This document shows, in pieces, positions 8,879 to 18,961 of a stretch of DNA of 64,000 bases. Under the pieces are notes generated by a model. The model was not told the origin of the DNA, made no database searches, and worked only from the letters and a program-made list of their open reading frames with translations. The first letter of the stretch is position 1. Each line of letters opens with the position of its first letter. Position numbers and translations under genes: made by a program. This stretch comes from Glaesserella parasuis (GTDB taxonomy: Bacteria; Pseudomonadota; Gammaproteobacteria; Enterobacterales; Pasteurellaceae), in NCBI RefSeq assembly GCF_002015085.1, contig NZ_MUXW01000001.1, positions 163,089 through 227,088 of the forward strand, read 5' to 3'.

Positions 8879-10192
8879 ATGTCTCTTCTTTCTCGTTTTC
8901 AACTGGCAGAACGTGGTTCTAATGTTCGTCAAGAGGTTATTGCTGGTTTAACTACTTTCCTTGCAATGGTTTACTCCGTTATCGTTGTGCCAAATATGTT
9001 AAGTGCGGCTGGCTTTCCTGCTGATTCAGTATTTATTGCAACCTGTTTGGTTGCTGGTTTAGGTTCAATCCTCATTGGCTTATGGGCAAATGCTCCAATG
9101 GCGATTGGTTGTGCTATCTCATTAACAGCTTTTACTGCATTCAGTTTAGTGCTAGGTCAAGGCATTAGTATTCCTGTTGCATTAGGTGCAATCTTCCTTA
9201 TGGGTGTTTTATTTACCATTGTTTCCATAACAGGTATCCGTGCGTGGATTTTGCGTAATCTGCCATCTAGTATTGCTCACGGCGCTGGAATTGGAATCGG
9301 CTTATTCCTTTTATTGATTGCAGCAAATGGCGTTGGTTTAGTTGTTAGCAACCAAGCGGGTTTACCTGTAAAAATGGGTGAGTTCACTTCTTTTCCTGTA
9401 ATGATATCTTTAGTTGGTTTAGCTGCTATCATTGGTTTAGAGCGTTTACAAATTAAAGGTTCTATTCTTTGGGTTATCATTGCAATTACAATCATCGGTT
9501 TAATTTTCGATCCGAATGTGAAATTTGGCGGTGAAGTATTTAAATTACCTACCTTTGGTGAAAACTCTCAATTCTTAAATTTAGATATTGTCGGTGCATT
9601 GAATGCAGCTATTTTACCTGTGGTCTTTGCCTTAGTAATGACTGCTATTTTTGATGCAACAGGTACCATTCGTGCTGTAGCAGGTCAGGCAAATTTATTA
9701 GATAAAGATGGACAAATTATCAACGGTGATAAAGCACTTACTTCAGATTCATTAAGTAGCGTACTTTCAGGTTTATTTGGTACCGCGCCTGCAGCAGTAT
9801 ATATTGAATCAGCAGCAGGAACTGCTGTTGGTGGTAAAACAGGTTTGACTGCGGTCGTTGTTGGCGTGTTGTTCTTATTAATGCTTTTCTTCCAACCACT
9901 CGCATTTTTAGTTCCCGGTTATGCTACTGCCCCTGCATTAATGTACGTTGGTTTATTAATGTTGAGCAATGTATCTAAATTAGACTTTGATGACTTTATC
10001 GGTGCAATGTCAGGCTTAGTTTGTGCTGTGTTTATTGTTTTAACTGCAAATATCGTAACAGGTATTATGTTAGGTTTTGCAACCTTAGTGATTGGACGTA
10101 CCATTTCAGGCGAATTTAACAAATTGAACGTTGGTACAGTAGCTATTGCTATTGCATTAGTTGCATTCTATGCCTTTGGTTTTGCAATTTAA
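8879..10192 (+). CDS. NCS2 / AzgA-like purine permease
   Basis: Proton-coupled nucleobase permease of the AzgA-like branch (E. coli AdeP/AdeQ/GhxP/GhxQ), likely importing adenine, guanine or hypoxanthine across the inner membrane. The 437 residues begin with the family N-terminus ([22 protein letters not shown]) and contain about 12-14 hydrophobic segments. The motif [14 protein letters not shown] and the later [22 protein letters not shown] correspond to the substrate-binding TM8/TM10 regions of the family. A PurR-like box precedes it and a strong bidirectional terminator follows. The exact base transported is not decidable here. Confidence 0.92.
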   Translation: MSLLSRFQLAERGSNVRQEVIAGLTTFLAMVYSVIVVPNMLSAAGFPADSVFIATCLVAGLGSILIGLWANAPMAIGCAISLTAFTAFSLVLGQGISIPVALGAIFLMGVLFTIVSITGIRAWILRNLPSSIAHGAGIGIGLFLLLIAANGVGLVVSNQAGLPVKMGEFTSFPVMISLVGLAAIIGLERLQIKGSILWVIIAITIIGLIFDPNVKFGGEVFKLPTFGENSQFLNLDIVGALNAAILPVVFALVMTAIFDATGTIRAVAGQANLLDKDGQIINGDKALTSDSLSSVLSGLFGTAPAAVYIESAAGTAVGGKTGLTAVVVGVLFLLMLFFQPLAFLVPGYATAPALMYVGLLMLSNVSKLDFDDFIGAMSGLVCAVFIVLTANIVTGIMLGFATLVIGRTISGEFNKLNVGTVAIAIALVAFYAFGFAI

Positions 10193-10318
10193 GTCCTCAA
10201 TAAAGATATTTTCCTCTTTTTAAGAAAAATATTTAACAGAAATAGCTCATTGTATGAAAGATAGGATACTAAATTTATCCCAACATCATCCTTAGATACT
10301 AGAATGAAATAGAAAGTC

Positions 10319-10355
10319 AAACGCCTATAAATAGAATCTATTCATAGGCGTTTTT
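10319..10355. terminator. Bidirectional terminator between permease and ycaO
   Basis: A 16-bp stem with one mismatch (AAACGCCTATAAATAG paired with CTATTCATAGGCGTTT, 3-nt loop) is followed by TTTTTA on the plus side; the A run on the other side gives T residues on the minus strand. It separates two convergent genes. Confidence 0.88.
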
Positions 10356-10385
10356 ATCACACTACATTTATCAATGTAATTTCTA

Positions 10386-12131
10386 TTATTTTACTTTTTG
10401 TAGCTTATGGTATGCATCTAGTAATTTTTGATGAGCTGACATATTCCTCAAAGTTTCATCAGAACCAATTAAACCATGGAACGGATTTTCTCCCTGCATT
10501 ATATTCCAAACAAAATCTACAGCATCTTTCCCATACATTCTGTTAAATATCATTCTATACTGCTCAGGTTCCCTATCCTCATCCAAAAATAATTCAATTA
10601 CACTAATTAAACAACGATAGTAATTGTTTCTTTCTGCTGAAAATACGGAAGCATTCATATTAACTGTCCAAGTTGCCCAATCTAATGCCTCTTCAAGATT
10701 TCCTAAAGCCAAATGAAGCATAGATTTTAATTCACCAATACGTAAAGTTTGTAGTGCGCTTCCTTTTTCAGCTACCACTCCAATAAATTCACGTACCCGC
10801 GTCATATCATCAATACCTTGCTCATCCAGCACGTCCAATAGCTCTTGATAAATTTCTTTCTCATGATGGAAATAGGGTAAATCAAGCAACATTTCACGCC
10901 ATTCCATTCCCATATTATTATTCGCATAGATCAAATCGTCAGGAGGATAAATATTAGACATTCCAGGAGCAATTATACGGCAAGCGTATACACCTAAATG
11001 TTCATAGTCCATAATATAAACCTCTTGCTTATACCGGCTGAAAATTTCCATCAAATTAGCAAATTCCTGCTCTGTTGTGCCTGAAAAATCCCAGTGAGTA
11101 AATTCATAATCTGGTTCTGATTTAAAAAGATCCCATGAAATCTGACCACTTGAATCAATAAAATGAGTTTCCAAATTCGCATAATCTGCCACATCATCAT
11201 TATTAAATGATGGTGGAGAAAACACATCCAAATCTTTTAAACTACGCCCCTGCAAAAGCTCAGTTACTGTACGCTCAAATGCGACTTGGAAATTAGGATG
11301 AGCACCAAAAGAAGCAAAACACGTACCATTCCTAGGATTAAGTAAAACTACACAGATAACTGGAAATTCGCCACCTAATGAAGCATCATAGCAGAGAATC
11401 GGAAACCCTTCTTGCTCCAATTGCTCAATCGAACGTTTAATCGTCGGATAACCATCAATAATACACTGCGGAATTTCAGGCAAGCTGATTGCCTCAGTGA
11501 TAATACGATTTTTGATAAAGCGTTCAAATACTTCCGATAGTCCCTGCACTCTGGCTTCATTCTTAGTGTTGCCAGCTGACATCCCGTTAGAAACAAATAA
11601 ATTTCCAATAATGCTTTGTGGAATATATACAGTATGACCATCAGACTGACGAATATAAGGTAATGCAACTATTCCTCGTTCTGAATTGCTAGACTGTAGA
11701 TCTACCAGAAATTCTGGTGTCAATTCTCCATTTGGATTAAAATAGTCATGTAGAAATGGATCCAATATTCCTTCAGGTAATTCCGTTTCATTTTCAATAG
11801 GAAACCATTTTTCATTTGGATAGTGAACAAATTCACCTTCAGCAATTTCCCTTCCTAAATAAAAATCAGCCCAAAAATAATTAGTCGATAAACGCTCAAA
11901 ATACTCCCCCAATGCGGAAGCAAGAGCTGCTTTCTTACTTGCTCCTTTACCATTTGAAAAACATTGTGGACAATCAACATCACGAATATGTACTGACCAT
12001 ACATTTGGTACAGGATTAAGCCAAGAAGCCTCCTCAATATTAAATCCTAATTCTTTCAACTTAGTCTGGAATCTTTCGATGCTTTCTTCAAGGGCTGCAT
12101 CTTTCCCCACAATAAAGGTTTTTTCTATCAT
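10386..12131 (-). CDS. ycaO: YcaO protein (ribosomal S12 methylthiotransferase accessory factor)
   Basis: YcaO-domain protein. The family catalyses ATP-dependent backbone modification; E. coli YcaO is reported to help RimO in beta-methylthiolation of ribosomal protein S12. The 581 residues match the E. coli-type length (586). Visible are the N-terminal GKGASKKAALASALGEYFERLS segment, which carries conserved ATP/Mg-binding acidic residues, NEARVQGLSEVFERF in the core, and a C-terminal helical TPR-like region after about residue 440. No peptide precursor or cyclodehydratase partner gene is adjacent, so this is the housekeeping type and not a thiazole-peptide cluster. It is monocistronic and converges on the permease. 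Confidence 0.93.
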   Translation of the reverse strand: MIEKTFIVGKDAALEESIERFQTKLKELGFNIEEASWLNPVPNVWSVHIRDVDCPQCFSNGKGASKKAALASALGEYFERLSTNYFWADFYLGREIAEGEFVHYPNEKWFPIENETELPEGILDPFLHDYFNPNGELTPEFLVDLQSSNSERGIVALPYIRQSDGHTVYIPQSIIGNLFVSNGMSAGNTKNEARVQGLSEVFERFIKNRIITEAISLPEIPQCIIDGYPTIKRSIEQLEQEGFPILCYDASLGGEFPVICVVLLNPRNGTCFASFGAHPNFQVAFERTVTELLQGRSLKDLDVFSPPSFNNDDVADYANLETHFIDSSGQISWDLFKSEPDYEFTHWDFSGTTEQEFANLMEIFSRYKQEVYIMDYEHLGVYACRIIAPGMSNIYPPDDLIYANNNMGMEWREMLLDLPYFHHEKEIYQELLDVLDEQGIDDMTRVREFIGVVAEKGSALQTLRIGELKSMLHLALGNLEEALDWATWTVNMNASVFSAERNNYYRCLISVIELFLDEDREPEQYRMIFNRMYGKDAVDFVWNIMQGENPFHGLIGSDETLRNMSAHQKLLDAYHKLQKVK

Positions 12132-12241
12132 TTTTTCTCTTAAAATGAAACGGTTTTACTCTATTTATATAGGATGTAGACATTGGAAACCAATAAAGAA
12201 ATTCATAACCACATCTTAAATCTCTTCTACCAGTTAGAATA

Positions 12242-12268
12242 AATTGAGCGGAAAATTTCCGCCCAATT
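12242..12268. terminator. Hairpin terminator after frr
   Basis: A nearly perfect palindrome (AATTGAGCGGAAA with TTTCCGCCCAATT) lies just downstream of the frr stop on the minus strand and is followed there by AATTTATTC. The T tract is modest. Confidence 0.6.
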
Positions 12269-12274
12269 CATATG

Positions 12275-12832
12275 TTAAAAATCCATTAATTCTTTCTCTT
12301 TGTCTGCTAAAATCTCATCCACTTTTTTGATATAAATATCTGTAATCTTTTGGATATCATCTTGAGCTTTACGCTCATCATTCTCACTAATCTGTTTTTC
12401 TTTCTCTAAAGTTTTAATTTTATCATTTGCATCACGGCGAATATTTCTAATTGAAACTTTACCTTGTTCTCCCTCACCTTTTACAATTTTAATTAAATCT
12501 CGACGACGTTCTTCCGTTAATGGAGGAAGAGGAACACGAATAGTAGTTCCAGCCGAAGAAGGATTTAACCCTAAATCCGAAGTTAAAATCGCCTTTTCTA
12601 CCGCACTAATCAACGAACGATCAAATACAGTGACTGCTAATGTACGAGCATCTTCTGCGACAACATTAGCTAATTGACGTAATGGTGTTGCGGACCCGTA
12701 ATATTCCACTTGAATAGCATCTAATAAACTAGGCTGAGCTCTACCTGTACGGATTTTAGAAATATGTCCTTTTAAGGCCTCAAGGCTTTTTTCCATTCGT
12801 TCTTGAGTATCTTTCTTAATTTCATTAATCAT
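12275..12832 (-). CDS. frr: Ribosome recycling factor
   Basis: RRF works with EF-G to split post-termination ribosomes. The 185 residues equal the usual length, and the coiled-coil domain I is clear in the N-terminal [19 protein letters not shown] and in the C-terminal [21 protein letters not shown] stretch. The conserved [13 protein letters not shown] segment lies in between. It is normally directly downstream of pyrH; here gmhA lies between them on the opposite strand, so frr needs its own promoter in the 12833-12961 gap. Confidence 0.97.
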   Translation of the reverse strand: MINEIKKDTQERMEKSLEALKGHISKIRTGRAQPSLLDAIQVEYYGSATPLRQLANVVAEDARTLAVTVFDRSLISAVEKAILTSDLGLNPSSAGTTIRVPLPPLTEERRRDLIKIVKGEGEQGKVSIRNIRRDANDKIKTLEKEKQISENDERKAQDDIQKITDIYIKKVDEILADKEKELMDF

Positions 12833-12961
12833 AGTATTTTCCTTTGATTGAATAACATAAACCTATTGATTCTACCCAATTTCATTCTATTTTCCTAGTA
12901 CTAAGTTTATAGGGTTTGTGGTAGACTTATTTGACTTAACTCATCACAAGAGGGAATCCTT

Positions 12962-13540
12962 ATGTACCAACAACAAATTTTAATAGAATTACAAGAAGCG
13001 CAACAAGTATTAAATGACTTTATTAATGACCAACATAATCTTAAACTAATTCAAGAAGCAGCTTTACTGATTACTGATAGTTTTAAGAACGGGGGAAAAA
13101 TACTTTCCTGTGGGAATGGTGGCTCACACTGTGATGCTATGCATTTTGCTGAAGAGTTAACTGGACGTTATCGTGAAAATAGGCCTGGATATCCAGCCAT
13201 AGCAATCTCAGATCCAAGCCATTTAAGCTGCGTAAGCAATGACTTTGGATATGAATATGTCTTTTCTCGTTATGTTGAGGCAATCGGACAAAAAGGAGAT
13301 ATCTTGTTTTGCTTATCAACATCAGGAAATTCTAAAAATGTTATTAATGCAATCATAGCTGCAAAAGCCAAAGGAATGAAAATTATTGCAATGACAGGCA
13401 AGGATGGAGGAAAAATAGCAGAACTAGCTGATATTGAGATTCGTGTACCTCATTTTCGTTATGCTGATCGTATTCAAGAGATACATATTAAAGTAATCCA
13501 TATTCTCATGATGTTAATTGAATTTGAAATGGCAAAGTAA
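12962..13540 (+). CDS. gmhA: Sedoheptulose 7-phosphate isomerase
   Basis: First enzyme of ADP-heptose synthesis for the LPS/LOS inner core, converting sedoheptulose 7-phosphate to D-glycero-D-manno-heptose 7-phosphate in the cytoplasm. The 192 residues form a single SIS domain, with the phosphate-binding [18 protein letters not shown] near residue 50 and the [16 protein letters not shown] loop near 120. The C-terminal [13 protein letters not shown] carries the conserved histidine of the active site. RBS GAGGGAAT precedes the ATG. It is a single gene running against frr and pyrH. Confidence 0.96.
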   Translation: MYQQQILIELQEAQQVLNDFINDQHNLKLIQEAALLITDSFKNGGKILSCGNGGSHCDAMHFAEELTGRYRENRPGYPAIAISDPSHLSCVSNDFGYEYVFSRYVEAIGQKGDILFCLSTSGNSKNVINAIIAAKAKGMKIIAMTGKDGGKIAELADIEIRVPHFRYADRIQEIHIKVIHILMMLIEFEMAK

Positions 13541-13549
13541 AGAATAAAA

Positions 13550-13584
13550 AATCCAACTTAAATAAATAGTTAAGTTGGATTAAT
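13550..13584. terminator. Bidirectional terminator between gmhA and pyrH
   Basis: A perfect 12-bp stem (AATCCAACTTAA with TTAAGTTGGATT) with an 8-nt loop lies between the two convergent stops, with an A run on its left and TAATTC on its right, so it probably serves both strands. Confidence 0.75.
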
Positions 13585-13601
13585 TCGTTGAATAGCGTTA
13601 A

Positions 13602-14315
13602 TTAAGCAATCGTCGTACCTTCCGTTGTACCCGTCACAACTTGTTTCAACGCACCAGCTTTACCCATATTAAATACACGAATTGGCATATTATGGTCACG
13701 GGCAAGAGTGAATGCAGCTAAATCCATCACTTGCAATTCTTTTTCAATAACTTCAGCATAGCTTAAATGTTGATAAAGTTTTGCATCTGGATTTTTTGCA
13801 GGATCGCAATCATACACACCATCTACTTTAGTTGCTTTTAAGACAACATCAGCTTCAATTTCAATACCACGCAAGCAAGCTGCAGAGTCTGTAGTAAAGA
13901 ACGGGCTACCTGTACCTGCTGAGAAAATCACGACACGTTTTTCGCGTAACATTTTGATAGCTTCCGACCAGTTGTAAGTATCACAAATACCGTTTAACTG
14001 GAATGCAGACATTAATTTTGCATTGACATCAGCACGGTGTAAGGCATCACGCATTGCTAAACCGTTCATTACTGTTGCAAGCATACCCATATGGTCTCCA
14101 ACAACACGGTTCATACCTGCTTTAGCAAGTTTAGCACCACGGAATAAGTTACCACCCCCAAGAACTACGCCGACTTCTACGTCCATTGCAAGCAATTCTT
14201 TGATCTCTAATGCCATTCTATCTAAGATAGATGGGTCAATACCAAAGCCTTCTTCACCTTGTAATGCTTCACCACTTAACTTTAACAAAATACGTTTATA
14301 AATAGGATTGCTCAT
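13602..14315 (-). CDS. pyrH: UMP kinase
   Basis: Amino-acid-kinase-fold uridylate kinase that phosphorylates UMP to UDP for pyrimidine nucleotide and sugar-nucleotide supply. The 237 residues match the bacterial family. Key segments are [14 protein letters not shown] at the N-terminus, the [14 protein letters not shown] phosphate-binding glycine loop, and the [20 protein letters not shown] nucleotide-binding region. It is known to be hexameric with allosteric GTP/UTP control. The RBS is a weak GAGG. It is not followed by frr on the same transcript because gmhA intervenes in the opposite direction. Confidence 0.97.
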   Translation of the reverse strand: MSNPIYKRILLKLSGEALQGEEGFGIDPSILDRMALEIKELLAMDVEVGVVLGGGNLFRGAKLAKAGMNRVVGDHMGMLATVMNGLAMRDALHRADVNAKLMSAFQLNGICDTYNWSEAIKMLREKRVVIFSAGTGSPFFTTDSAACLRGIEIEADVVLKATKVDGVYDCDPAKNPDAKLYQHLSYAEVIEKELQVMDLAAFTLARDHNMPIRVFNMGKAGALKQVVTGTTEGTTIA

Positions 14316-14455
14316 TTTGACCTCTGTGTAACGGTTGGGGAAAAAAATCGAAATATTATAGATTATCTTAATGACAGATCAAAGTAGGCAAGCGGATAGA
14401 ATTTCCACTTTATTTTCGGTAAAATCGCTATCCCTTTATTTTCGTTTTGCTCATA

Positions 14456-16000
14456 ATGAATATAACAAAGATACTCGCTACTCTCATTAGTTTTGGTTTA
14501 GCTTATTTAGTCAGTTACCTAATGCTACTTGGTTCGGGCTTTTTTCCTAATCCTGAAATCAGCAATGTGCTGTTGCTGGTTCTCGTTATTCTATTTGCGA
14601 ATGCCTCTAAAAAGACGTTCTTTTATCTGCTTTTGCCGATTGTCACTTTATATGCCCTTTACACGCCTATTGGTTTGACCTTTGGTCCACCGTCGTATCA
14701 ATATGTTGCTTCGGTTTTTGCTACAGATATACAAGAAAGCAAAGAGTTTTTCAGCCAAATCCCTCTCATTAACTTTGTTGCTTGTGCTGGCATTTTTATA
14801 TCACTGTTAGGATTTCGTTTTATTAGTCAAAAATGGCAAATTCAATTCCACAAAAATAAAACCTTTCTTGCGTTAGGAGTTGCATTAGTTTTTATCTCTA
14901 CTCCGCCCTTCAAATTTCTACAAGAAGGAAGTAGTGCGATCGGTAAAGTCAAAACAGAATTAGACCGCTTGAATAGTATGTCCATTCAGAGTGAATGGGG
15001 AACGTCACAACTCAATGCAGAAAGTCGTTATGATGATTACATTTTAGTGATCGGCGAAAGTGCTAGAAAGGATTATCACCACGCCTATGGCTACCCTGCT
15101 GAAAATACACCGTTTATGAGCAGTGCTAACGGCATTTTAATTGATGGGCTGACCGCAGGCGGAACCAACACCATTGCTTCATTAAAATTAATGCTCACCA
15201 AGCCTGATACACAAAAATGGGAAGGGGAATACAGTCTTGGTATGGTAGATTTGATTAAATCCGCAGGGATTAAAACCTACTGGCTGTCAAATCAAGGCTA
15301 TCTAGGCATTTTTGATACGCCAGTTTCTTCTCTTGCTAACAAAAGTGATGAAAAATTATTCTTAAAATCAGGAGACTCTTTCCATCAAAATATCAGTGAC
15401 TTTGATTTATTACCTAAATTTGAACACATTATTGAGCAAAAAACTCATAGCAAACGTTTTGTTGTGGTACATTTATATGGCTCACACCCCATCAGCTGTG
15501 ATCGTTTAACTGATTACCCTAAAATGTTTGATGATGAAAAAATAGGCAAAAAGTATTTCAACGTAAACTGCTATGTATCGTCCATCAAAAAAACCGACGA
15601 AGTGTTAAAACGCTTATATGAAGCCCTTCACAAAAATGAGCAACAATCTAACCGCTCGTTTTCGATGGTCTATTTTGCCGATCACGGTTTAGCTCACCAT
15701 ATCACTGAAAATGACATTGCAATCCACAACAGCAGTGGCAAAAGTAAGCTACACTTTGATGTTCCGCTCTTTAAAATATCTAGTGATGATACCGATAGAA
15801 AAGTCTATAAAGCGATGAAATCTGGCTTAAACTTTACCGATGGTATTGCAAAATGGGTGGGAATTAGTAATCCTAAATTGAATACAGAAGTCGATTTATT
15901 CAGCCCTCATTCAGACAAGGAAGATTATGGGCTAAAAAAATTGATTGATGGTTTTGAAGGGAAAGTGGATCCTGCTGTGGTTATTCCTAAGGATGAGTAA
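14456..16000 (+). CDS. Phosphoethanolamine transferase (EptA/CptA-type) for LPS
   Basis: Inner-membrane enzyme with a periplasmic alkaline-phosphatase/sulfatase-fold domain that would transfer phosphoethanolamine from phosphatidylethanolamine to LPS. I use the ATG at 14456, giving 514 residues. About four to five hydrophobic segments fill residues 1-150. The catalytic domain follows: VIGESARKDYHHAYGYP (metal-binding Glu), TAGGTNTIAS with the likely Thr nucleophile, HLYGSHP and YFADHG with metal ligands. The family acts on lipid A, heptose or Kdo, and the acceptor cannot be decided from sequence alone; a heptose target like that of Haemophilus Lpt6 is one possibility. It lies between pyrH and metX with its own transcription direction. 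Confidence 0.88.
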   Translation: MNITKILATLISFGLAYLVSYLMLLGSGFFPNPEISNVLLLVLVILFANASKKTFFYLLLPIVTLYALYTPIGLTFGPPSYQYVASVFATDIQESKEFFSQIPLINFVACAGIFISLLGFRFISQKWQIQFHKNKTFLALGVALVFISTPPFKFLQEGSSAIGKVKTELDRLNSMSIQSEWGTSQLNAESRYDDYILVIGESARKDYHHAYGYPAENTPFMSSANGILIDGLTAGGTNTIASLKLMLTKPDTQKWEGEYSLGMVDLIKSAGIKTYWLSNQGYLGIFDTPVSSLANKSDEKLFLKSGDSFHQNISDFDLLPKFEHIIEQKTHSKRFVVVHLYGSHPISCDRLTDYPKMFDDEKIGKKYFNVNCYVSSIKKTDEVLKRLYEALHKNEQQSNRSFSMVYFADHGLAHHITENDIAIHNSSGKSKLHFDVPLFKISSDDTDRKVYKAMKSGLNFTDGIAKWVGISNPKLNTEVDLFSPHSDKEDYGLKKLIDGFEGKVDPAVVIPKDE

Positions 16001-16078
16001 TTCTATATCCCAAAATGATTTTCCGACAGCATAAGTGCCCATAGTAATACAATAATCAATTTAGCCATTTAAAAATCT

Positions 16079-16094
16079 AGACGTTTAGATGTCT
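16079..16094. promoter_or_regulatory. MetJ-like tandem met boxes upstream of metX
   Basis: Two adjacent 8-mers, AGACGTTT and AGATGTCT, each match the met box AGACGTCT with one or two differences and lie about 95 bases before the metX start. MetJ with S-adenosylmethionine binds such tandem boxes, so repression by methionine is likely. The match is by eye. Confidence 0.68.
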
Positions 16095-16186
16095 AAAATT
16101 TCTTGACGAAACGATTTCCTATTCGTAAACTTAAAACTATTCAAAAACAAGCGGTCGCTTTTTTACCGTTTTTTGCAAGGATTTTT

Positions 16187-17260
16187 ATGGCACAGCAGAT
16201 TACTCTTTTTGATGATATTCCCCTTGAGCTTGCTTTAGGCGGAACACTTTCGCCTATCAATGTCGCTTACCAAACCTATGGCACATTGAATGCGGAAAAA
16301 AGCAATGCTGTATTGTTGTGTCACGCTTTAACGGGTGACGCCGAACCCTATTATGCACCGCCTGCGGATAAAGGCTGGTGGCAAGATTTTATCGGTGCAG
16401 GATTAGCTTTTGATACCGATAAATACTTTTTTATCTGCTCGAATGTGCTTGGCGGTTGCAAAGGTACGACAGGCCCTTCGTCTATCAATCCAAATACGAA
16501 TAAACCCTACGGCAGTCAATTTCCCGTTATCACCGTGCAAGATATTGTGAAGGTGCAAAAAGCCTTGATCGATAAACTCGGTATTACTCAGCTACAAGCG
16601 GTCGTGGGTGGCTCTTTTGGTGGAATGCAAGCGACACAGTGGGCGATTGATTATCCGGAACAAGTGAAAAATGTAGTCAATCTCTGTTCTTCGCTTACCT
16701 TGAGTGCAGAAGCAATCGGCTTCAATCACGTTATGCGACAAGCGGTAATAAACGATCCCCATTTTAACAACGGCGATTATTATGGCAGTACGCCCCCAGA
16801 TAACGGCTTAAAAATTGCCCGAATGCTCGGTATGCTCACCTACCGCACCGATGTACAACTTGCCAAAGCCTTTGGGCGAGAAGTGAAACAGACGGGAACG
16901 ATTTGGGGTGATCACTTCCAAGTAGAATCTTATTTAAGTTATCAAGGGCTCAAATTTCTAGATCGCTTTGACGCCAATAGTTACTTACGCCTGTTAAGAG
17001 CCTTAGATCTCTATGATCCTGCTTTAACCTATGTAAACGAGCAAGAAGCACTCAGTCGCATTAAAGCGAATTACACCCTTGTCGGCGTAACGAGCGATCA
17101 ACTGTTTAAACAGATTGACCTACATAAAAGCAAACAGCGTTTAGAAAATGCAGGCATTACCGTCGATTTTTACGAATTTCATTCCGACTTTGGACACGAT
17201 GCGTTTTTAGTTGACTACCCGTTTTTTGAAGAGATGATTAAGAAAGGAATCTCCAAGTAG
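16187..17260 (+). CDS. metX: Homoserine O-acetyltransferase
   Basis: Alpha/beta-hydrolase enzyme acetylating homoserine with acetyl-CoA for methionine synthesis. The reading frame extends back to 16103, but I choose the ATG at 16187, preceded by AAGGA, giving 357 residues; the extension would cover an uptake sequence and low-quality codons. The catalytic triad is visible as Ser in [10 protein letters not shown], Asp in VTSDQLF and His in DFGHDAFL. MetJ-like boxes lie upstream. The stop codon TAG is part of the GTAG end of a palindromic repeat shared with the convergent recO. Use of acetyl rather than succinyl donor is inferred from MetX-type similarity. Confidence 0.95.
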   Translation: MAQQITLFDDIPLELALGGTLSPINVAYQTYGTLNAEKSNAVLLCHALTGDAEPYYAPPADKGWWQDFIGAGLAFDTDKYFFICSNVLGGCKGTTGPSSINPNTNKPYGSQFPVITVQDIVKVQKALIDKLGITQLQAVVGGSFGGMQATQWAIDYPEQVKNVVNLCSSLTLSAEAIGFNHVMRQAVINDPHFNNGDYYGSTPPDNGLKIARMLGMLTYRTDVQLAKAFGREVKQTGTIWGDHFQVESYLSYQGLKFLDRFDANSYLRLLRALDLYDPALTYVNEQEALSRIKANYTLVGVTSDQLFKQIDLHKSKQRLENAGITVDFYEFHSDFGHDAFLVDYPFFEEMIKKGISK

Positions 17261-17284
17261 GTCGGGCATAAATGCCCGACCTAC
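17257..17284. repeat. GTAG-flanked palindrome (REP-like), also a bidirectional terminator
   Basis: GTAG, then the palindrome GTCGGGCATAAATGCCCGAC, then CTAC. The whole 28 bases form a perfect hairpin, followed by CCTTTT on the plus strand. The left GTAG contains the metX stop TAG and the right CTAC contains the recO stop TAG read on the minus strand. Confidence 0.85.
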
Positions 17285-18000
17285 CCTTTTAATCTATTGG
17301 GTAAAACAGACTGAAACAGCTCTCGGCTTTTCAGTGGTGCTGATCCCAAATAAGGCTTTAAAGCAATACGGGTGAAACGTTTTGCTGACTGTAAGGTTTC
17401 TTTCTCTGAAAAATTCATTTCTGCAAAAGCTAATAAATCTTTGCCGATAAAGGTATAGTTATTTTGTAGTAAAGAGGCAATAAAGCCTTCATTTTCTCTA
17501 AATTGATAGCTCATTTTGGGATCGACAGGCTTACCTGTTGCTGCACAATGGCAAAAATCCACCCCATAACCTAACGCTTTAAGTGTTTGAAATTCAAAGG
17601 TGCGTAAGATCGGTTCGATCTCGTTTGGCTGGCTTGCCAACTTTGTCATACAGTGTAGATAATGCTGAAATAATTCAGGGTAAGCGGTGTGATTTTCCAA
17701 AACTCTTGCAAGGACTTCATTGACATAAAAACCGCTATACAGTGCCAGCGTTTGCATCGGGAGGGTTAAAGATGCAGGTTCAGCTTTGGTAAGTGTTTTG
17801 AGATCGCCTTTACCCGTCCATTTCAGCAGTAAAGGGGTAAAGGGTTGGAGAACGGATTTCAATGGCGAAGGTGGTCGTCTTGCCCCTTTGGCAAGTAAGG
17901 TAATTCGCCCGTGATTTTCAGTGAAAAAATCAACGAGTAAACTGCTTTCGCTGTACTCTCTGCGATGTAATACAAAGCCACGTTGCCACTGTTCGATCAT
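17281..18000 (-). CDS. recO: DNA repair protein RecO
   Basis: RecO helps RecR load RecA onto SSB-coated single-stranded DNA in the RecFOR pathway. The 239 residues match the family; the N-terminal OB-fold starts [23 protein letters not shown] and is followed by the helical domain ([16 protein letters not shown]). The ATG overlaps the era stop in a TAATG arrangement, so translation is coupled to era, as in many gammaproteobacteria. Its stop codon lies in the palindromic repeat at 17257-17284. Confidence 0.96.
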   Translation of the reverse strand: MIEQWQRGFVLHRREYSESSLLVDFFTENHGRITLLAKGARRPPSPLKSVLQPFTPLLLKWTGKGDLKTLTKAEPASLTLPMQTLALYSGFYVNEVLARVLENHTAYPELFQHYLHCMTKLASQPNEIEPILRTFEFQTLKALGYGVDFCHCAATGKPVDPKMSYQFRENEGFIASLLQNNYTFIGKDLLAFAEMNFSEKETLQSAKRFTRIALKPYLGSAPLKSRELFQSVLPNRLKG

Positions 18001-18902
18001 TATTCGTCAATATAACCCAAACTTCTTAACGCACGTTCATCGTCTGCCCAGCCAGCTTTGACTTTCACCCACAGTTCAAGGTGAACTTTATTATCAAATA
18101 GGCGTTCCATATCCGCACGAGCTTCAGTGCCGATCACTTTGATCTTCTGACCTTTGTTACCGATCACCATTTTTTTCTGCCCTTCACGTTCCACTAAAAT
18201 CAAACCGTTGATTTCATAAGTGCCACGTTCGTTGGTTTTAAATTGCTCAATTTCAACCGTCACCGAATAAGGCAACTCTTCGCCCATAAAACGCATTAAT
18301 TTTTCACGGATAATTTCTGACGCCATAAAACGTTGCGAACGGTCGGTGACATAATCTTCAGGATAGTGATGAATGCCTTCTTTGAGTGACTCTCGCACAA
18401 ATTTCTCTAAAATATGTACGTTTTTGCCCCGTTGAGCTGAAATCGGAATGATCTCTTTAAACGGGAATTTCTGCGATAAAGCGGTCAGATGTGGCAATAA
18501 TTCTTCTTTTTCCTTGATATTATCCACTTTGTTAATCGCTAAAATCACAGGGGCTTTGGTCGAACGCAATTTATTGAGTACCATCTCATCATCGTCGGTC
18601 CACTTCGTGCCTTCTACCACAAAAATTACCATATCGACATCGCCAATCGCACTGGCTGCCGCACGGTTCATCAAGCGGTTAATCGCTCGTTTTTCTTCAA
18701 TGTGAAGCCCTGGAGTATCAACATAAATCTCTTGATACGCCCCTTCGGTTTTAATCCCTAAAATGCGGTGACGAGTTGTCTGAGCTTTGCGAGAAGTAAT
18801 CGAAATTTTCTGTCCTAAAATTTTGTTTAATAGCGTTGATTTCCCTACGTTTGGGCGACCAACAATGGCAATAAAGCCACAATATGTTTTTTGATCTATC
18901 AT
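18000..18902 (-). CDS. era: GTPase Era
   Basis: Essential GTPase that binds the 3' end of 16S rRNA and helps mature the 30S subunit. The 300 residues contain the G1 motif GRPNVGKS near residue 14, the G3 motif DTPG near residue 62, the G4 motif NKVD near 124, and a C-terminal KH domain with [13 protein letters not shown]. It is downstream of rnc and upstream of recO, the classic order, with a TAATG overlap into recO. A GTAG-flanked hairpin lies in its 59-base gap from rnc. Confidence 0.98.
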   Translation of the reverse strand: MIDQKTYCGFIAIVGRPNVGKSTLLNKILGQKISITSRKAQTTRHRILGIKTEGAYQEIYVDTPGLHIEEKRAINRLMNRAAASAIGDVDMVIFVVEGTKWTDDDEMVLNKLRSTKAPVILAINKVDNIKEKEELLPHLTALSQKFPFKEIIPISAQRGKNVHILEKFVRESLKEGIHHYPEDYVTDRSQRFMASEIIREKLMRFMGEELPYSVTVEIEQFKTNERGTYEINGLILVEREGQKKMVIGNKGQKIKVIGTEARADMERLFDNKVHLELWVKVKAGWADDERALRSLGYIDE

Positions 18903-18933
18903 TGTGTTCTCTTAAATAAATACAAATTAAAAT

Positions 18934-18955
18934 GGTGGGTCAAGACACACCCTAC
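18934..18955 (-). repeat. GTAG-flanked palindrome in the rnc-era gap
   Basis: On the minus strand GTAG is followed by GGTGTGTC, TT and GACCCACC, an 8-bp imperfect hairpin. It has the same layout as the other GTAG hairpins but a different core sequence. Confidence 0.6.
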
Positions 18956-18961
18956 ATTAGG

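Noticed and set aside
10386..12131. ycaO as the core of a thiazole/oxazole peptide cluster
   Set aside because: No precursor peptide, E1-like partner or transporter is adjacent, and the protein has the length and layout of the housekeeping YcaO.
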